Shown: positions 43,436-52,172 of the stretch, in pieces
Position numbering within the stretch: position 1 is the first letter of the stretch
Layout: the number at the start of each line of letters is the position of its first letter
Source: Devosia neptuniae
GTDB taxonomy: Bacteria > Pseudomonadota > Alphaproteobacteria > Rhizobiales > Devosiaceae
DNA length: 64,000 nt
Reading direction: 5' to 3'
Assembly: GCF_025452235.1 (NCBI RefSeq)
Contig: NZ_CP104965.1
Location: forward strand, 1,856,501-1,920,500
The notes under the pieces: model-generated
The model's database searches: none
What the model saw: only the letters and a program-made list of their open reading frames with translations
What the model was told of the DNA's origin: nothing
Translations under genes and position numbers: made by a program

Positions 43436-46213
43436 ATGGAACGCGCTCAAGCCAGAGCCGAGCAAACACGACCGGCGGCACGCCGCAGCCTGTCGCTGGA
43501 CGGGGTCTGGCAGTTCCGGCATGAGGACGGGCCATGGCGGGAGGCGCATGTGCCTTCGCCGTGGCAGGCCGAATTTTCCGACCTGGTCGATACGAGCGGC
43601 CGGGCCGTCTACAAACGCAGTTTCACGCTGCCCGAAGGCTGGGGCGCGGGCGAGCTGGCGCTGAAATTCGGGGCGGTGAGCTATTTCTGCGAAGTGCTGC
43701 TCAATGGCACGCCGGTCGGCAGCCATGAAGGGGCGTTTCTGCCGTTCGAAATCGTGCTGCCGGGCAAGTTGCTGAAGGCGCAGAACGAGGTCGAGGTGCG
43801 GGTGACCATGCCTTCGGCGGATCAGCGGGCCTATCCCGATTTTCCTTTTGGCGAAGTGCCGCATGGCAAGATCAGCTGGTATGGCCGGATTGGCGGGCTA
43901 TGGCAGTCGGTGTCGCTGGAAGCGCGGGATGCGCGGCATGTGCAGAGCGTGGCGATATCAGCGGGCATTGATGGCGCGGTCAGTGTCGATCTCGGCTTTG
44001 CGGCGGCGGCTACGGGACTGCCGGTTCGGGTTGTTGTCGAGGATGCCGATGGCGCCGTGGTGGCGGAAACCGAAGTGGCGGCGGGCGAGGCTGTTACCGC
44101 CAAGCTGTTGGTGGCTGATCCAAAGCTGTGGTCGCCGGACAGCCCCAATCTTTATGCGCTGACGGTGGAACTGGGGGATGCCGATGCGGCGACGCATAAT
44201 TTCGGTTTCCGCAGCATCGAGGCGCGGGACGGCAAGCTGCTGCTGAATGGCGAGCCGCTTTATATGCGCGGGGCGCTGGACCAGGACTATTATCCCGACG
44301 GCATCTATACGCCGCCGTCGCTGGAATTCCTCGAGGACCAGGCGAAGAAGGCCAAGCATCTCGGGCTCAACCTGCTGCGCTGCCATATCAAGGTGCCGGA
44401 CCCGCGCTATTATGACGTGGCGGACCGCTTCGGGTTGTTGATCTGGACCGAAATTCCCAATGTGGCCAATTTCACCGCCAAGGCGGCAGCGCGGATGCGC
44501 GCCACCATGGAGGGCATCCTTGAACGCGACCGCAATCATCCTTCGATCGTCGCCTGGACGATCATCAATGAGGATTGGGGCACGCGCATGCTCGAAAATG
44601 CCGAGCATCGCCAATGGGTGAAAGACACTTATGACTGGCTGAAGGCCAAGGACACGACGCGGCTGGTGGTCGACAATTCGGCCTGCTTCCCCAATTTCCA
44701 CGTCAAGACCGATATCAACGACTACCACTATTACCGCTCGGTGCCCGAGCGGCGGCAGGAATGGGACGACATCACCGCCCAGTTTGCCGCCGGCGCCGAC
44801 TGGACCTTCTCCTCCCTGGGCGACGCCGAACGACGGGGCGACGAGCCACTCATCGTCTCCGAGTTCGGCGTCTGGGGGCTGCCTGACCCAAAGAAGCTGC
44901 GTCGCAAGGACGGAAGCGAGCCGGACTGGTTCGAGACCGGTTCGCTGTGGGGCGATGGCGTGGCGCTGCCGCATGGCATCGAGGAGCGCTTTGGGGCGCT
45001 GGATCTGGACCGTACCTTTGGCTCGTTCGACGGGTTCATCGAGGCGGTGCAATGGTATCAGTTCATGAACCTGCGCTACGAAATCGAGACCATGCGCGAG
45101 CATGCCTCGATCATGGGCTATGTCATCACCGAATTCACCGATGTGCATTGGGAGGCCAATGGCCTGCTCGATATCGAGCGCAATCCGCGCGTGTTCCACG
45201 ATGTGTTTGCCACGATCAATACCGATATCGTCATCGTGCCGCGGCCGGCGCGGTATTCGGCCTATGCCGGAGAGCATTTGCGCTTTGCCATCAAGGTGGC
45301 GACCGGTGGGCTGAGCATTCCCGAGGGCGCGGTGTTGCGCTGGAGCGGGGCGGTGAGTGGCGAGCTGTCGGTGGGGGCGACGGGGGCGGTTTCGACATTT
45401 GCTATCGAGGCGCAGCTGGCCATGCCGGCGGCCACGGCAAACCAGATGGTGCGGATCGATTTCGTGCTGGAGGCGGGCGGGCAAGAGCTGGCGCGCAATT
45501 CCTGCGATATCGCCCTTTATGCGGCGCGCGGGACGAGCGAGTTGCCCAGCATTGCGGCGGCTGATGCAAAGCTGGCGGATTACGCCAAGGGGCTGGGCTA
45601 TCGCGTGGTGCCGGCGGGTGAGGCCGATGTCGTGCTGTGCCACGCGGTGGATGGCGAGGACGTGGAAGCCATCAAGGCAGGCGCGCGCTATGTGATCCTG
45701 GCCGATGGCACGGTCAAGACCAACAATAACCTGCGCACGGATATGCCTGATGGCGAGCTGCCGCATCGCAGCATCGTGGCGGATGGACGCAAGTTCCGAC
45801 CGAGTCTCGATCAGCATTTGCCGGGGATTAGCCTGGTCGAACGCGATGGCACGATCTGGCGGGGCGACTGGATTGCGGGCTTTTCCTGGGTGCGGCGCGA
45901 TGGTCCGTTTGCCAATATTCCGGGCGGGCCAATCTTTGATCTGAGCTTTTCGGATGTGGTGCCGCATCACCTGCTGACCGGGTTCCGGCCCTGGGAATAT
46001 GGCTCCAACGTGCATGCCGGCATGGTGGTGGGCTGGGTGCATAAGCCCGCGGCCATTATCGGGGAAAAGCGCGTGGGGCGCGGCGGGGTGGTGGCCACCA
46101 CATTCCGGCTGACGCGGGAAGCGCCGGGCGCCGATCCGGTGGCGGCGGCCTTGTTCGATGCGGTGGTGCAGACGGCGGTGGAATTGCAGGTGGATCGTGG
46201 GGTTTTTGGGTGA
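43436..46213 (+). CDS. Glycoside hydrolase family 2 (beta-galactosidase/beta-glucuronidase-like)
   Basis: The 925-residue enzyme has the GH2 layout: an N-terminal sugar-binding domain (SLDGVWQFRHEDGPWREAHV), an Ig-like domain and a TIM barrel. The acid/base glutamate is E379 (INEDWGTR) and the nucleophile is E476 (VSEFGVWG), spaced as in GusA. A further C-terminal part of about 300 residues is not in GusA and looks like a beta-rich plus GATase-like extension. There is no signal peptide, so it acts on imported glycosides. It heads the operon with the CUT1 importer. ATG at 43436 has GAGG eight bases upstream; ATG at 43430 is possible. Confidence 0.9.
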   Translation: MERAQARAEQTRPAARRSLSLDGVWQFRHEDGPWREAHVPSPWQAEFSDLVDTSGRAVYKRSFTLPEGWGAGELALKFGAVSYFCEVLLNGTPVGSHEGAFLPFEIVLPGKLLKAQNEVEVRVTMPSADQRAYPDFPFGEVPHGKISWYGRIGGLWQSVSLEARDARHVQSVAISAGIDGAVSVDLGFAAAATGLPVRVVVEDADGAVVAETEVAAGEAVTAKLLVADPKLWSPDSPNLYALTVELGDADAATHNFGFRSIEARDGKLLLNGEPLYMRGALDQDYYPDGIYTPPSLEFLEDQAKKAKHLGLNLLRCHIKVPDPRYYDVADRFGLLIWTEIPNVANFTAKAAARMRATMEGILERDRNHPSIVAWTIINEDWGTRMLENAEHRQWVKDTYDWLKAKDTTRLVVDNSACFPNFHVKTDINDYHYYRSVPERRQEWDDITAQFAAGADWTFSSLGDAERRGDEPLIVSEFGVWGLPDPKKLRRKDGSEPDWFETGSLWGDGVALPHGIEERFGALDLDRTFGSFDGFIEAVQWYQFMNLRYEIETMREHASIMGYVITEFTDVHWEANGLLDIERNPRVFHDVFATINTDIVIVPRPARYSAYAGEHLRFAIKVATGGLSIPEGAVLRWSGAVSGELSVGATGAVSTFAIEAQLAMPAATANQMVRIDFVLEAGGQELARNSCDIALYAARGTSELPSIAAADAKLADYAKGLGYRVVPAGEADVVLCHAVDGEDVEAIKAGARYVILADGTVKTNNNLRTDMPDGELPHRSIVADGRKFRPSLDQHLPGISLVERDGTIWRGDWIAGFSWVRRDGPFANIPGGPIFDLSFSDVVPHHLLTGFRPWEYGSNVHAGMVVGWVHKPAAIIGEKRVGRGGVVATTFRLTREAPGADPVAAALFDAVVQTAVELQVDRGVFG

Positions 46214-46232
46214 GTGAGAGCTAGGGCTTTCG

Positions 46233-46350
46233 CCTCCCTCCCCCTTGAGGGGAGGGATCGAGGGTGGGGGTGCTGAGATTTCCGGCAGCGCCGAGCGTTT
46301 GGAGGTCGCAGCACCCCCACCCCTAACCCCTCCCCTCAAGGGGGAGGGGA
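46233..46350. repeat. MITE-like element with 21-base terminal inverted repeats
   Basis: The element starts with CCTCCCTCCCCCTTGAGGGG and ends with the inverted copy CCCTCAAGGGGGAGGGG, with a GC-rich centre containing TGGGGGTGCT and AGCACCCCCA. It begins about 20 bases after the GH2 stop and before the ATPase gene. The outer arms are exact inverted copies over 21 bases. Closely similar elements are at 48899-49036 and 53055-53178. Confidence 0.8.
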
Positions 46351-46423
46351 ACGAAGAGCCGGGAAACCGGTGCGGGTTGGAAGACGGCAAATATGCCGCG
46401 CCAGCCACAAGAGGAGGAATGAT

Positions 46424-47509
46424 ATGGCCGATATCGTGCTGAACGAGGTCAGCAAGTCCTATGGCGCGGTGAGCGTGCTCGAGAAGGTGTCGATGCACAT
46501 CAAATCGGGCGAGTTCATCGTGTTTCTGGGGCCTTCGGGCTGCGGGAAATCGACGCTGCTGCGCATGATTGCCGGGCTTGAGGCGGTCAATGAAGGGGAG
46601 ATCCATATCGGGGACCGCCGGGTCGACCAATTGCCGCCCAACCAGCGCGGCGTGGCCATGGTGTTCCAGAATTATGCGCTTTATCCGCATATGACGGTGC
46701 GCGCCAATATGAGCTTCGGGCTGCAGAATATCGGCACCGACAAGGCGGAAATCACCCGCCGGGTGGAGGATGCGGCGCGGATGCTCGAAATCGTGCCGCT
46801 GCTGGAGCGGCGGCCGGCGCAGCTTTCGGGCGGGCAGCGGCAGCGCGTGGCGATCGGCCGGGCCATCGTGCGGGAGCCCGAAGCATTTTTGCTCGATGAG
46901 CCGCTGTCGAACCTCGATGCGGGGCTGCGGGTGCGGACCCGGGTGGAGCTGGCGCAGCTGCATAACCGCATCAAGGCGACGATGATTTTCGTCACCCATG
47001 ACCAGACCGAGGCCATGACGCTGGCGAGCCGGATCGTGGTGATGAACAACCGTAGGATCGAGCAGATCGGCACGCCGATGGAGGTCTATTCGCGGCCGGC
47101 ATCGCGCTTTGTCGCGGCGTTTGTCGGTTCACCGTCGATGAACTTTTTGGCCGTGACGGGAATTGCCGACAAGGGCGGCAAGGCGGCGGTGAGTGCGGGC
47201 GGTTCGGTGATCGACACGGGCATTGCGTTTGGCGCGCTGCCGGGGGCGGAGGGGCTGACGCTGGGCGTGCGGCCGGATGCCTTGCGGGTGGCGGCGGATG
47301 GTTCGGGGAGCCTCGCGGGCACGATCGATATCGTCGAGCGGCTGGGTGACCGGACGCTGGTGCATGTGCGGCTGGGCGATGGCGCGCTGGTGGTGGCCGA
47401 GGATGCCGGCAACAGCGCGCTGGAGCCGGGCATGGACGTATCGCTGCGGGCGGATGGGGCGGCGACGCATATTTTTGGCGCGGATGGGAGAGCCTATCAC
47501 GCCAACTAA
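46424..47509 (+). CDS. ABC importer ATPase, CUT1 (MalK/MsmK) type
   Basis: The 361-residue ATPase has GPSGCGKST, LSGGQRQRVAIGRAIV, FLLDEPLSNLDAG, a THDQTEA switch and a TOBE-type C-terminus. GAGGAGGAA precedes the ATG at 46424. It sits between the GH2 gene and the SBP and should power the importer encoded next. It is a paralogue of the ATPases at 916-2043 and 59733-60800. Confidence 0.92.
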   Translation: MADIVLNEVSKSYGAVSVLEKVSMHIKSGEFIVFLGPSGCGKSTLLRMIAGLEAVNEGEIHIGDRRVDQLPPNQRGVAMVFQNYALYPHMTVRANMSFGLQNIGTDKAEITRRVEDAARMLEIVPLLERRPAQLSGGQRQRVAIGRAIVREPEAFLLDEPLSNLDAGLRVRTRVELAQLHNRIKATMIFVTHDQTEAMTLASRIVVMNNRRIEQIGTPMEVYSRPASRFVAAFVGSPSMNFLAVTGIADKGGKAAVSAGGSVIDTGIAFGALPGAEGLTLGVRPDALRVAADGSGSLAGTIDIVERLGDRTLVHVRLGDGALVVAEDAGNSALEPGMDVSLRADGAATHIFGADGRAYHAN

Positions 47510-47600
47510 TTTTTCGCATAACGGCGGCCGGGTGAGCGCTCAATGCGCCGGGCTGCCGATAGGAGGAGACATTGGGCATCCATTTCGGGAGGAGTGAATC

Positions 47601-48875
47601 ATGCTGAAATCACTGAGACGGTTGGCGCTGGTTTCGAGCGCTTTCATGGCCCTGGCAACCGGTGCCATGGCGCAACAGAACGTGGTCTGGTGGGATTTTC
47701 TCGCCGGGGGCGACGGCATTCGGATGAAGGCGCTGATCGACGGCTTCAACGCCGAGCATCAGGGGGAAATCCAGATCCAGGGCACGACGCTGGAATGGGG
47801 GACGCCGTTCTATACCAAGCTGCAGACCTCGGCGGCGATCGGGGAGGGGCCCGATATCGCCACCTATCACCTCAGCCGCATTCCGCTGGCGGTCGATAGC
47901 GGCACGCTGAGCGAAATCACCGACGAGGATATGGCGGGCGCCGGCATTGCCGATGGCGACTTCACCGCGGCGGCGTCGGACGCCGGCAAGGTCGATGGCA
48001 CCCGCTATGCCGTGCCGTTCGACCAGCATGGCCTCATTCTCTACTATAATAAGGACATGCTGGGGGAAGCCGGCATGCTCGACGCGAATGGGCTGCCGAC
48101 CGGGCTCGATGGGCTCGAGAATTTCGATGCCGTGCTCGCCAAATTTACCGGCGAGGGCAAGTATGGCATTTCGACGCCAACGGGCGACCGCTATCGCACC
48201 ATCTATAGCCTGTTCGGCCAGCAGGGCGGCACCATGTTCGACGAAGCGGCGGGCGGGTTCTTCCCGACTGACGAGGACCTGACCAAGCTGACCAATGCGA
48301 TCGAAGTGGTCAAGGGCTGGGTGGACAAGGGCTATACGCCGGTGCAGGTGGAAAGCCCGGCGGCGCTGGCGCTGTTCACCTCGGGACAAGCCCCCTTCTT
48401 CATCATGGGCAATTGGGAAGTTCCCACCTTTGTCGATCTGCATGCCAAGGGAGAATTGTTCGAATGGGGTGCGGTGGAACTGCCGACGCTGTTCGAGAAC
48501 AAGGCCGCCTGGTCTGACTCGCATGCCTTCGTCATTCCGGCCAATGCCGGCAAGGAAGCCGATCCGGCCAAGCGGGAAGCGGTGATGAAGGTCATCGCCT
48601 GGATGGATCAGCACTCGCTCGACTGGGCCGGCGCTGGCCATATCCCGGCCTATAATGCGGTGCGCGACAGTGCCGAATTCAAGGCGCTGAAGCCGCAATC
48701 GGACTATGCCGGCTTTGCCGATACGGCGGTGTTCGATCCGCGCACGATCCTGGCCGGTCCTGCCGCGCCGCTGGGCGATGCGTGGACCAATTACATCAAT
48801 CCGGCCACCACGGGCGATCTCGAACCGGCCGATGCCGCCGCGCAGATGCGGGATGATCTGAACGGGCAGTTGTAG
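47601..48875 (+). CDS. CUT1 solute-binding protein (family 1)
   Basis: The 424-residue precursor has a signal peptide (MLKSLRRLALVSSAFMALAT, cleaved after GAMAQ). The mature protein begins with strand VVWWDFLAGGDG and has the substrate-cleft pattern of family-1 binding proteins (YAVPFDQHGLILYYNKDMLG, FFIMGNWEVP). The ribosome site is GGGAGGAG. It binds the glycoside for the operon with the GH2 enzyme. A hairpin-rich repeat of 138 bases separates it from the permease gene, which may help it accumulate above the membrane subunits. Confidence 0.9.
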   Translation: MLKSLRRLALVSSAFMALATGAMAQQNVVWWDFLAGGDGIRMKALIDGFNAEHQGEIQIQGTTLEWGTPFYTKLQTSAAIGEGPDIATYHLSRIPLAVDSGTLSEITDEDMAGAGIADGDFTAAASDAGKVDGTRYAVPFDQHGLILYYNKDMLGEAGMLDANGLPTGLDGLENFDAVLAKFTGEGKYGISTPTGDRYRTIYSLFGQQGGTMFDEAAGGFFPTDEDLTKLTNAIEVVKGWVDKGYTPVQVESPAALALFTSGQAPFFIMGNWEVPTFVDLHAKGELFEWGAVELPTLFENKAAWSDSHAFVIPANAGKEADPAKREAVMKVIAWMDQHSLDWAGAGHIPAYNAVRDSAEFKALKPQSDYAGFADTAVFDPRTILAGPAAPLGDAWTNYINPATTGDLEPADAAAQMRDDLNGQL

Positions 48876-48898
48876 GAACCACGGGCGCAGGGCTTTCG

Positions 48899-49036
48899 CC
48901 TCCCTCCCCCTTGAGGGGAGGGATTGAGGGTGGGGGTGCTGAACTCTCAACAGGCATTGAGTTTGTTGAGGCCGCAGCACCCCCACCCCCGCTTTTCGCT
49001 AGCGAAAAGCTGAGCCCTCCCCTCAAGGGGGAGGGG
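48899..49036. repeat. MITE-like element inside the importer operon
   Basis: It has the same outer arms as the element at 46233 (CCCTCCCCCTTGAGGGG at the left, its inverted copy at the right). It also has an inner palindrome GCTTTTCGCTAGCGAAAAGC, an exact 20-base inverted repeat, near 48991-49010. It starts 24 bases after the SBP stop and ends 65 bases before the permease ATG, so it is transcribed with the operon. It should fold into strong RNA hairpins. Confidence 0.8.
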
Positions 49037-49100
49037 ATTGGATCGGGACTCTCCCCGTTGAGTGAAAAGTCTCGGTTACTGCAAGCGGGAGGAGACCGCC

Positions 49101-49982
49101 ATGCTCAGGGATAAACGCCAGGAATATCTCACAGCCTTCATTCTGGTGGGGCCGTTCGTGCTGATCTATGGCGCGTTGTTCGTGTGGCCGACCATTCAGA
49201 TGGCGCTGCTCAGTTTTACCAAGGCGCCGCTGATCGGGCCGGGGGAATGGGTGGGGTGGGACAATTACGTTAAAATCCTCAGCCATAAGCTGTTTCATTC
49301 AGCGTTCTGGAATACCGCCTATTTCGTTTTGCTGACGGTGATTCCCAATACGCTGATCAGCCTCGCCATTGCGCTGGCGGTCAATCGGCTCAAGGGGTGG
49401 CAACAGGGCTTTGTGCTGGCCTGCTTCTTCCTGCCCTATATCCTGCCCGTCTCGGTGGTGTTTCTGGCATGGAACTGGATCATCGATGTGCAATATGGGT
49501 TGGTGCAATATGGGGTGCGGCTGTTCAATGGCGGCCAGCCGATTTCGCTGACGCGCACCATTCCGCTGTTCATGCCGACAGTGGCTTTCGTCACCATCTG
49601 GTGGACATTGGGCTTTAATGTGCTGCTGTTCATTGCCGGCCTGCGCAATATTTCGCCGGAAATCTACGAGGCGGCGGCGCTTGATAGCGCCGGGCGGTGG
49701 CGGCAATTCACCCGCATCACCTGGCCGCTGATCTGGCCGGTGACGGCTTTGGTGCTGACCATTCAGCTCATCGCCCAGCTCAAGATTTTCGACCAGGTCT
49801 ATCTGTTCTCGATCGGCGGGCGGCAGGATGCCACGATTGTGCTGGTGCAATATGTCTACAAGCTGGCCTTCCAGCAGAACAAGGGCGGGGAGGCGGCGAC
49901 GGCGGCCATGCTGCTATTCGGGATGATCATCATCCTGAGTGTCCTGCAATATCAATTGCTGCGCGCGCGAGGCCAGAAATGA
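49101..49982 (+). CDS. CUT1 permease, MalF/LacF type
   Basis: The 293-residue membrane protein starts MLRDKRQEYLTAFILVGPFV. It has six hydrophobic segments and an EAA loop near residue 190 (EIYEAAALDSAGRWRQFTRI). GGGAGGAG lies before the ATG at 49101; a longer frame crosses the repeat element. It overlaps the next permease by four bases (ATGA at 49979). Confidence 0.92.
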   Translation: MLRDKRQEYLTAFILVGPFVLIYGALFVWPTIQMALLSFTKAPLIGPGEWVGWDNYVKILSHKLFHSAFWNTAYFVLLTVIPNTLISLAIALAVNRLKGWQQGFVLACFFLPYILPVSVVFLAWNWIIDVQYGLVQYGVRLFNGGQPISLTRTIPLFMPTVAFVTIWWTLGFNVLLFIAGLRNISPEIYEAAALDSAGRWRQFTRITWPLIWPVTALVLTIQLIAQLKIFDQVYLFSIGGRQDATIVLVQYVYKLAFQQNKGGEAATAAMLLFGMIIILSVLQYQLLRARGQK

Positions 49983-50860
49983 GTGTCGAGGCTCTTCCCC
50001 GAGTGGCCGAGGCCAGCGCACCAGGCGGCCGCGACCGCGCCATCGATATTGGCGGGCTGATCCTGACGATCATCACCTTCGCTGCGGCGCTGGCGGCGTT
50101 TTTCCCGATCTATTGGGCGATCATCACTTCGGTAAAGCCGGATGGCGAGGTGATTTCGGGCAGCAATAGCCTGTGGCCCAGCCGGTTCAGCTTCGACAGC
50201 TATATCCATATCTGGAACAACACCAATATCGCCATCTGGTACGTCAATTCCATGGTGACCTCGCTGATCATCACGGCCCTGGTGATCGTCAGTTCGGCCG
50301 GCTGCGCCTATGCGCTGAGCCAGCTCGATTTCCCGGGGCGGCGGGTGATCTATGTGCTGATCCTGGCCTGTTTCATGGTGCCGATGCAGGCGCTGATCGT
50401 GAACCATTTCGTGCTGATGGCGCAGTTCAAGCTGCTCAATAGCTGGGCCGGCATCATCCTGCCGCAGCTGATCGTGCCGGTGGTGATCATCGTCTACAAG
50501 CAGTTCTTCGACTCGGTGCCCAAGGAGTTCCGCGAGGCGGCGCAGATGGATAGCGCCGGGCATTTCAAAATCCTGTTCCGCATCTACCTGCCGATGAACT
50601 GGGGGGTGACGGCGGCCCTGGCCATCATCACCTTTATCGGGGCGTGGAACAGCTTTCTGTGGCCATTCCTGGCGGCGACCGGGGAGGCGACGATGACGGT
50701 GCCGGTGGGCATTACCCAGGTCAAGGACGCCTATGGCATTATCTATGGCAAGCAGATGGCTTCGGCGGTGGCGGCGGGGCTGCCGGTGGCGATTGTGTAC
50801 CTGATCTTCCAGCGGCGGGTGACGCAGGCGATCATGCTGTCGGCTGGGGTCAAGGGCTAG
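49979..50860 (+). CDS. CUT1 permease, MalG/LacG type
   Basis: The 293-residue membrane protein starts MSVEALPRVAEASAPGGRDR and has the EAA loop FREAAQMDSAGHFKILFRIY. The ATG overlaps the stop of the preceding permease, showing coupled synthesis. It completes the importer of the GH2 operon. A long hairpin follows 12 bases after its stop. Confidence 0.92.
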   Translation: MSVEALPRVAEASAPGGRDRAIDIGGLILTIITFAAALAAFFPIYWAIITSVKPDGEVISGSNSLWPSRFSFDSYIHIWNNTNIAIWYVNSMVTSLIITALVIVSSAGCAYALSQLDFPGRRVIYVLILACFMVPMQALIVNHFVLMAQFKLLNSWAGIILPQLIVPVVIIVYKQFFDSVPKEFREAAQMDSAGHFKILFRIYLPMNWGVTAALAIITFIGAWNSFLWPFLAATGEATMTVPVGITQVKDAYGIIYGKQMASAVAAGLPVAIVYLIFQRRVTQAIMLSAGVKG

Positions 50861-51162
50861 CGGACCGGTCGCTATTCAGCTGAGGCCGGGCTGCAAATGG
50901 CGGTGTTCTGCGCTTCCGGTGCTCACGTACTGATGTACGCTGCGCTCCGGTTCTCGAAAACCACCATTTTCGCCTCGGCCTGAGCTGAATATCAACCCGT
51001 CCTCGATGGCCGAGAACGGTTGGGTTTCTCGGGTCGAACCCGAGGGAGAGCGGGGGCGGGGCTGGGACACATCTCTCCACATTGCGGTGTCGATGACCTT
51101 CAGCATGGATCCCGGCCTCCGCCGGGATGACACGGTGGGTGGGGTGGGTCGGAGGCACGCGT
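50861..51162. repeat. Intergenic region with a 119-base imperfect hairpin and a GGCC-type repeat
   Basis: From 50873 to 50991 the DNA is one large imperfect inverted repeat. The left arm starts TATTCAGCTGAGGCCGGGCT, the right arm mirrors it and ends CGGCCTGAGCTGAATA, and the loop centres on GTACTGATGTAC. It follows the last permease and would act as a terminator-like structure. A copy of the GGCC..GGGATGACA repeat family lies at 51101-51144, just before the end of the convergent LysR gene. No coding frame is credible in this region. Confidence 0.75.
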
Positions 51163-52053
51163 TTAAGTCGCAGCGTAGTCTTGCAGGCCTTGGACCAGGG
51201 CGTCGAAGGTTAGGCGGATGCGTTCGACGTGGCGCAGGTCTTCGTGGGTAACGACCCAGGTTTGCAGATCCATGCCGAAGGCGTCGGGGAGGACGTGGAC
51301 CAGGTTGGGATCGCGTTTGCCCAGGCCCGTGTGGCAGATGCCGATGCCGATGCCGGCGCGGATGGCGGCCAATTGGCCGATATCGCTATTGCAGCGAAAG
51401 GCGAAATCCTCGCTTTGCAGGGTGACGCCCTGGTCGCGATAGGCGGCGATGCCAACGGGATCGGTTTCAAAGCCGATCAGGGCGAAGCGCGCTAAATCCT
51501 TCATGGTGGCGGGGATGCCGTGGCGGTCGAGATAATCGCGCCGCGCGTGCATGCCCAGCCGGATGGTGCCGATGCGTTTGGCGAGCAGGGCTTCCTGCAG
51601 CGGACGGGTCATGCGCACGGCGATATCGGCCTGGCGGCCGAGCAGGTCTTCGCTGCGATTGTTGAGGCCCAGTTCGATCACGAGGCCTGGATGGGCCTCG
51701 CGCAATTGCGCGAGGATCGGCGGGAGCACTTCGACTGCGACCACCTCGCTGGCGGTGATGCGCACAATGCCTGAGGCGGAGCCGGCTTCGGCCGAGGCGG
51801 TGCGGGCAAAGGCGGCGGCGGCATTGGCCATGGCCTCGACATGGCCGGCCAGTTCGAGGGCAATGGCGGTGGGGATGAGCCCGCTGGAGGCGCGGGTGAA
51901 CAGCGCCACGCCATGGTCGCGCTCCAAATCCTCAATGCGACGGCGGATGGTGGGTTGCGCCAGATTGAGCGCGCGGGCGGCTCCGGACAGGCTGCCCTCG
52001 CGCAGCACGGCGAGGAAGGCGCGCTGTCGTTCCCAGTCAGTTGGTATGCTCAT
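51163..52053 (-). CDS. LysR family regulator
   Basis: The 296-residue protein has an N-terminal LysR helix-turn-helix (FLAVLREGSLSGAARALNLA, QPTIRRRIEDLE) and a periplasmic-binding-like effector domain. It diverges from the NmrA-like reductase gene, which it probably controls, as LysR genes usually do. There is no Shine-Dalgarno upstream of the ATG at 52053. A perfect inverted repeat overlaps the start codon. Confidence 0.9.
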   Translation of the reverse strand: MSIPTDWERQRAFLAVLREGSLSGAARALNLAQPTIRRRIEDLERDHGVALFTRASSGLIPTAIALELAGHVEAMANAAAAFARTASAEAGSASGIVRITASEVVAVEVLPPILAQLREAHPGLVIELGLNNRSEDLLGRQADIAVRMTRPLQEALLAKRIGTIRLGMHARRDYLDRHGIPATMKDLARFALIGFETDPVGIAAYRDQGVTLQSEDFAFRCNSDIGQLAAIRAGIGIGICHTGLGKRDPNLVHVLPDAFGMDLQTWVVTHEDLRHVERIRLTFDALVQGLQDYAAT

Positions 52054-52088
52054 ATATTTTGTATGAGCTGGGTGGCACGTATTGTCAA
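52048..52088 (-). promoter_or_regulatory. LysR promoter and overlapping dyad
   Basis: GCTCATA (52048-52054) and TATGAGC (52062-52068) are perfect inverted arms with a seven-base spacer. They overlap the LysR start codon. Read leftward, TTGACA lies at 52088-52083 and, 17 bases on, CATACA at 52065-52060. This places transcription start within a few bases of the ATG, so the message may be leaderless. Confidence 0.5.
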
Positions 52089-52172
52089 TTTATTGCAGGG
52101 ACCGGAGGGGCGATATTGGGTGGGCCGATGCGGGGCTGGGTAGCTCCACGGCACCATTCAAGGAGAGAAAAA

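Noticed and set aside
43958..46999. A 1013-codon open frame on the minus strand
   Set aside because: It lies antisense to the GH2 gene, whose catalytic residues and family match are clear, and extends into the ATPase gene. It has no recognisable protein features and reflects the GC-rich third-position bias.
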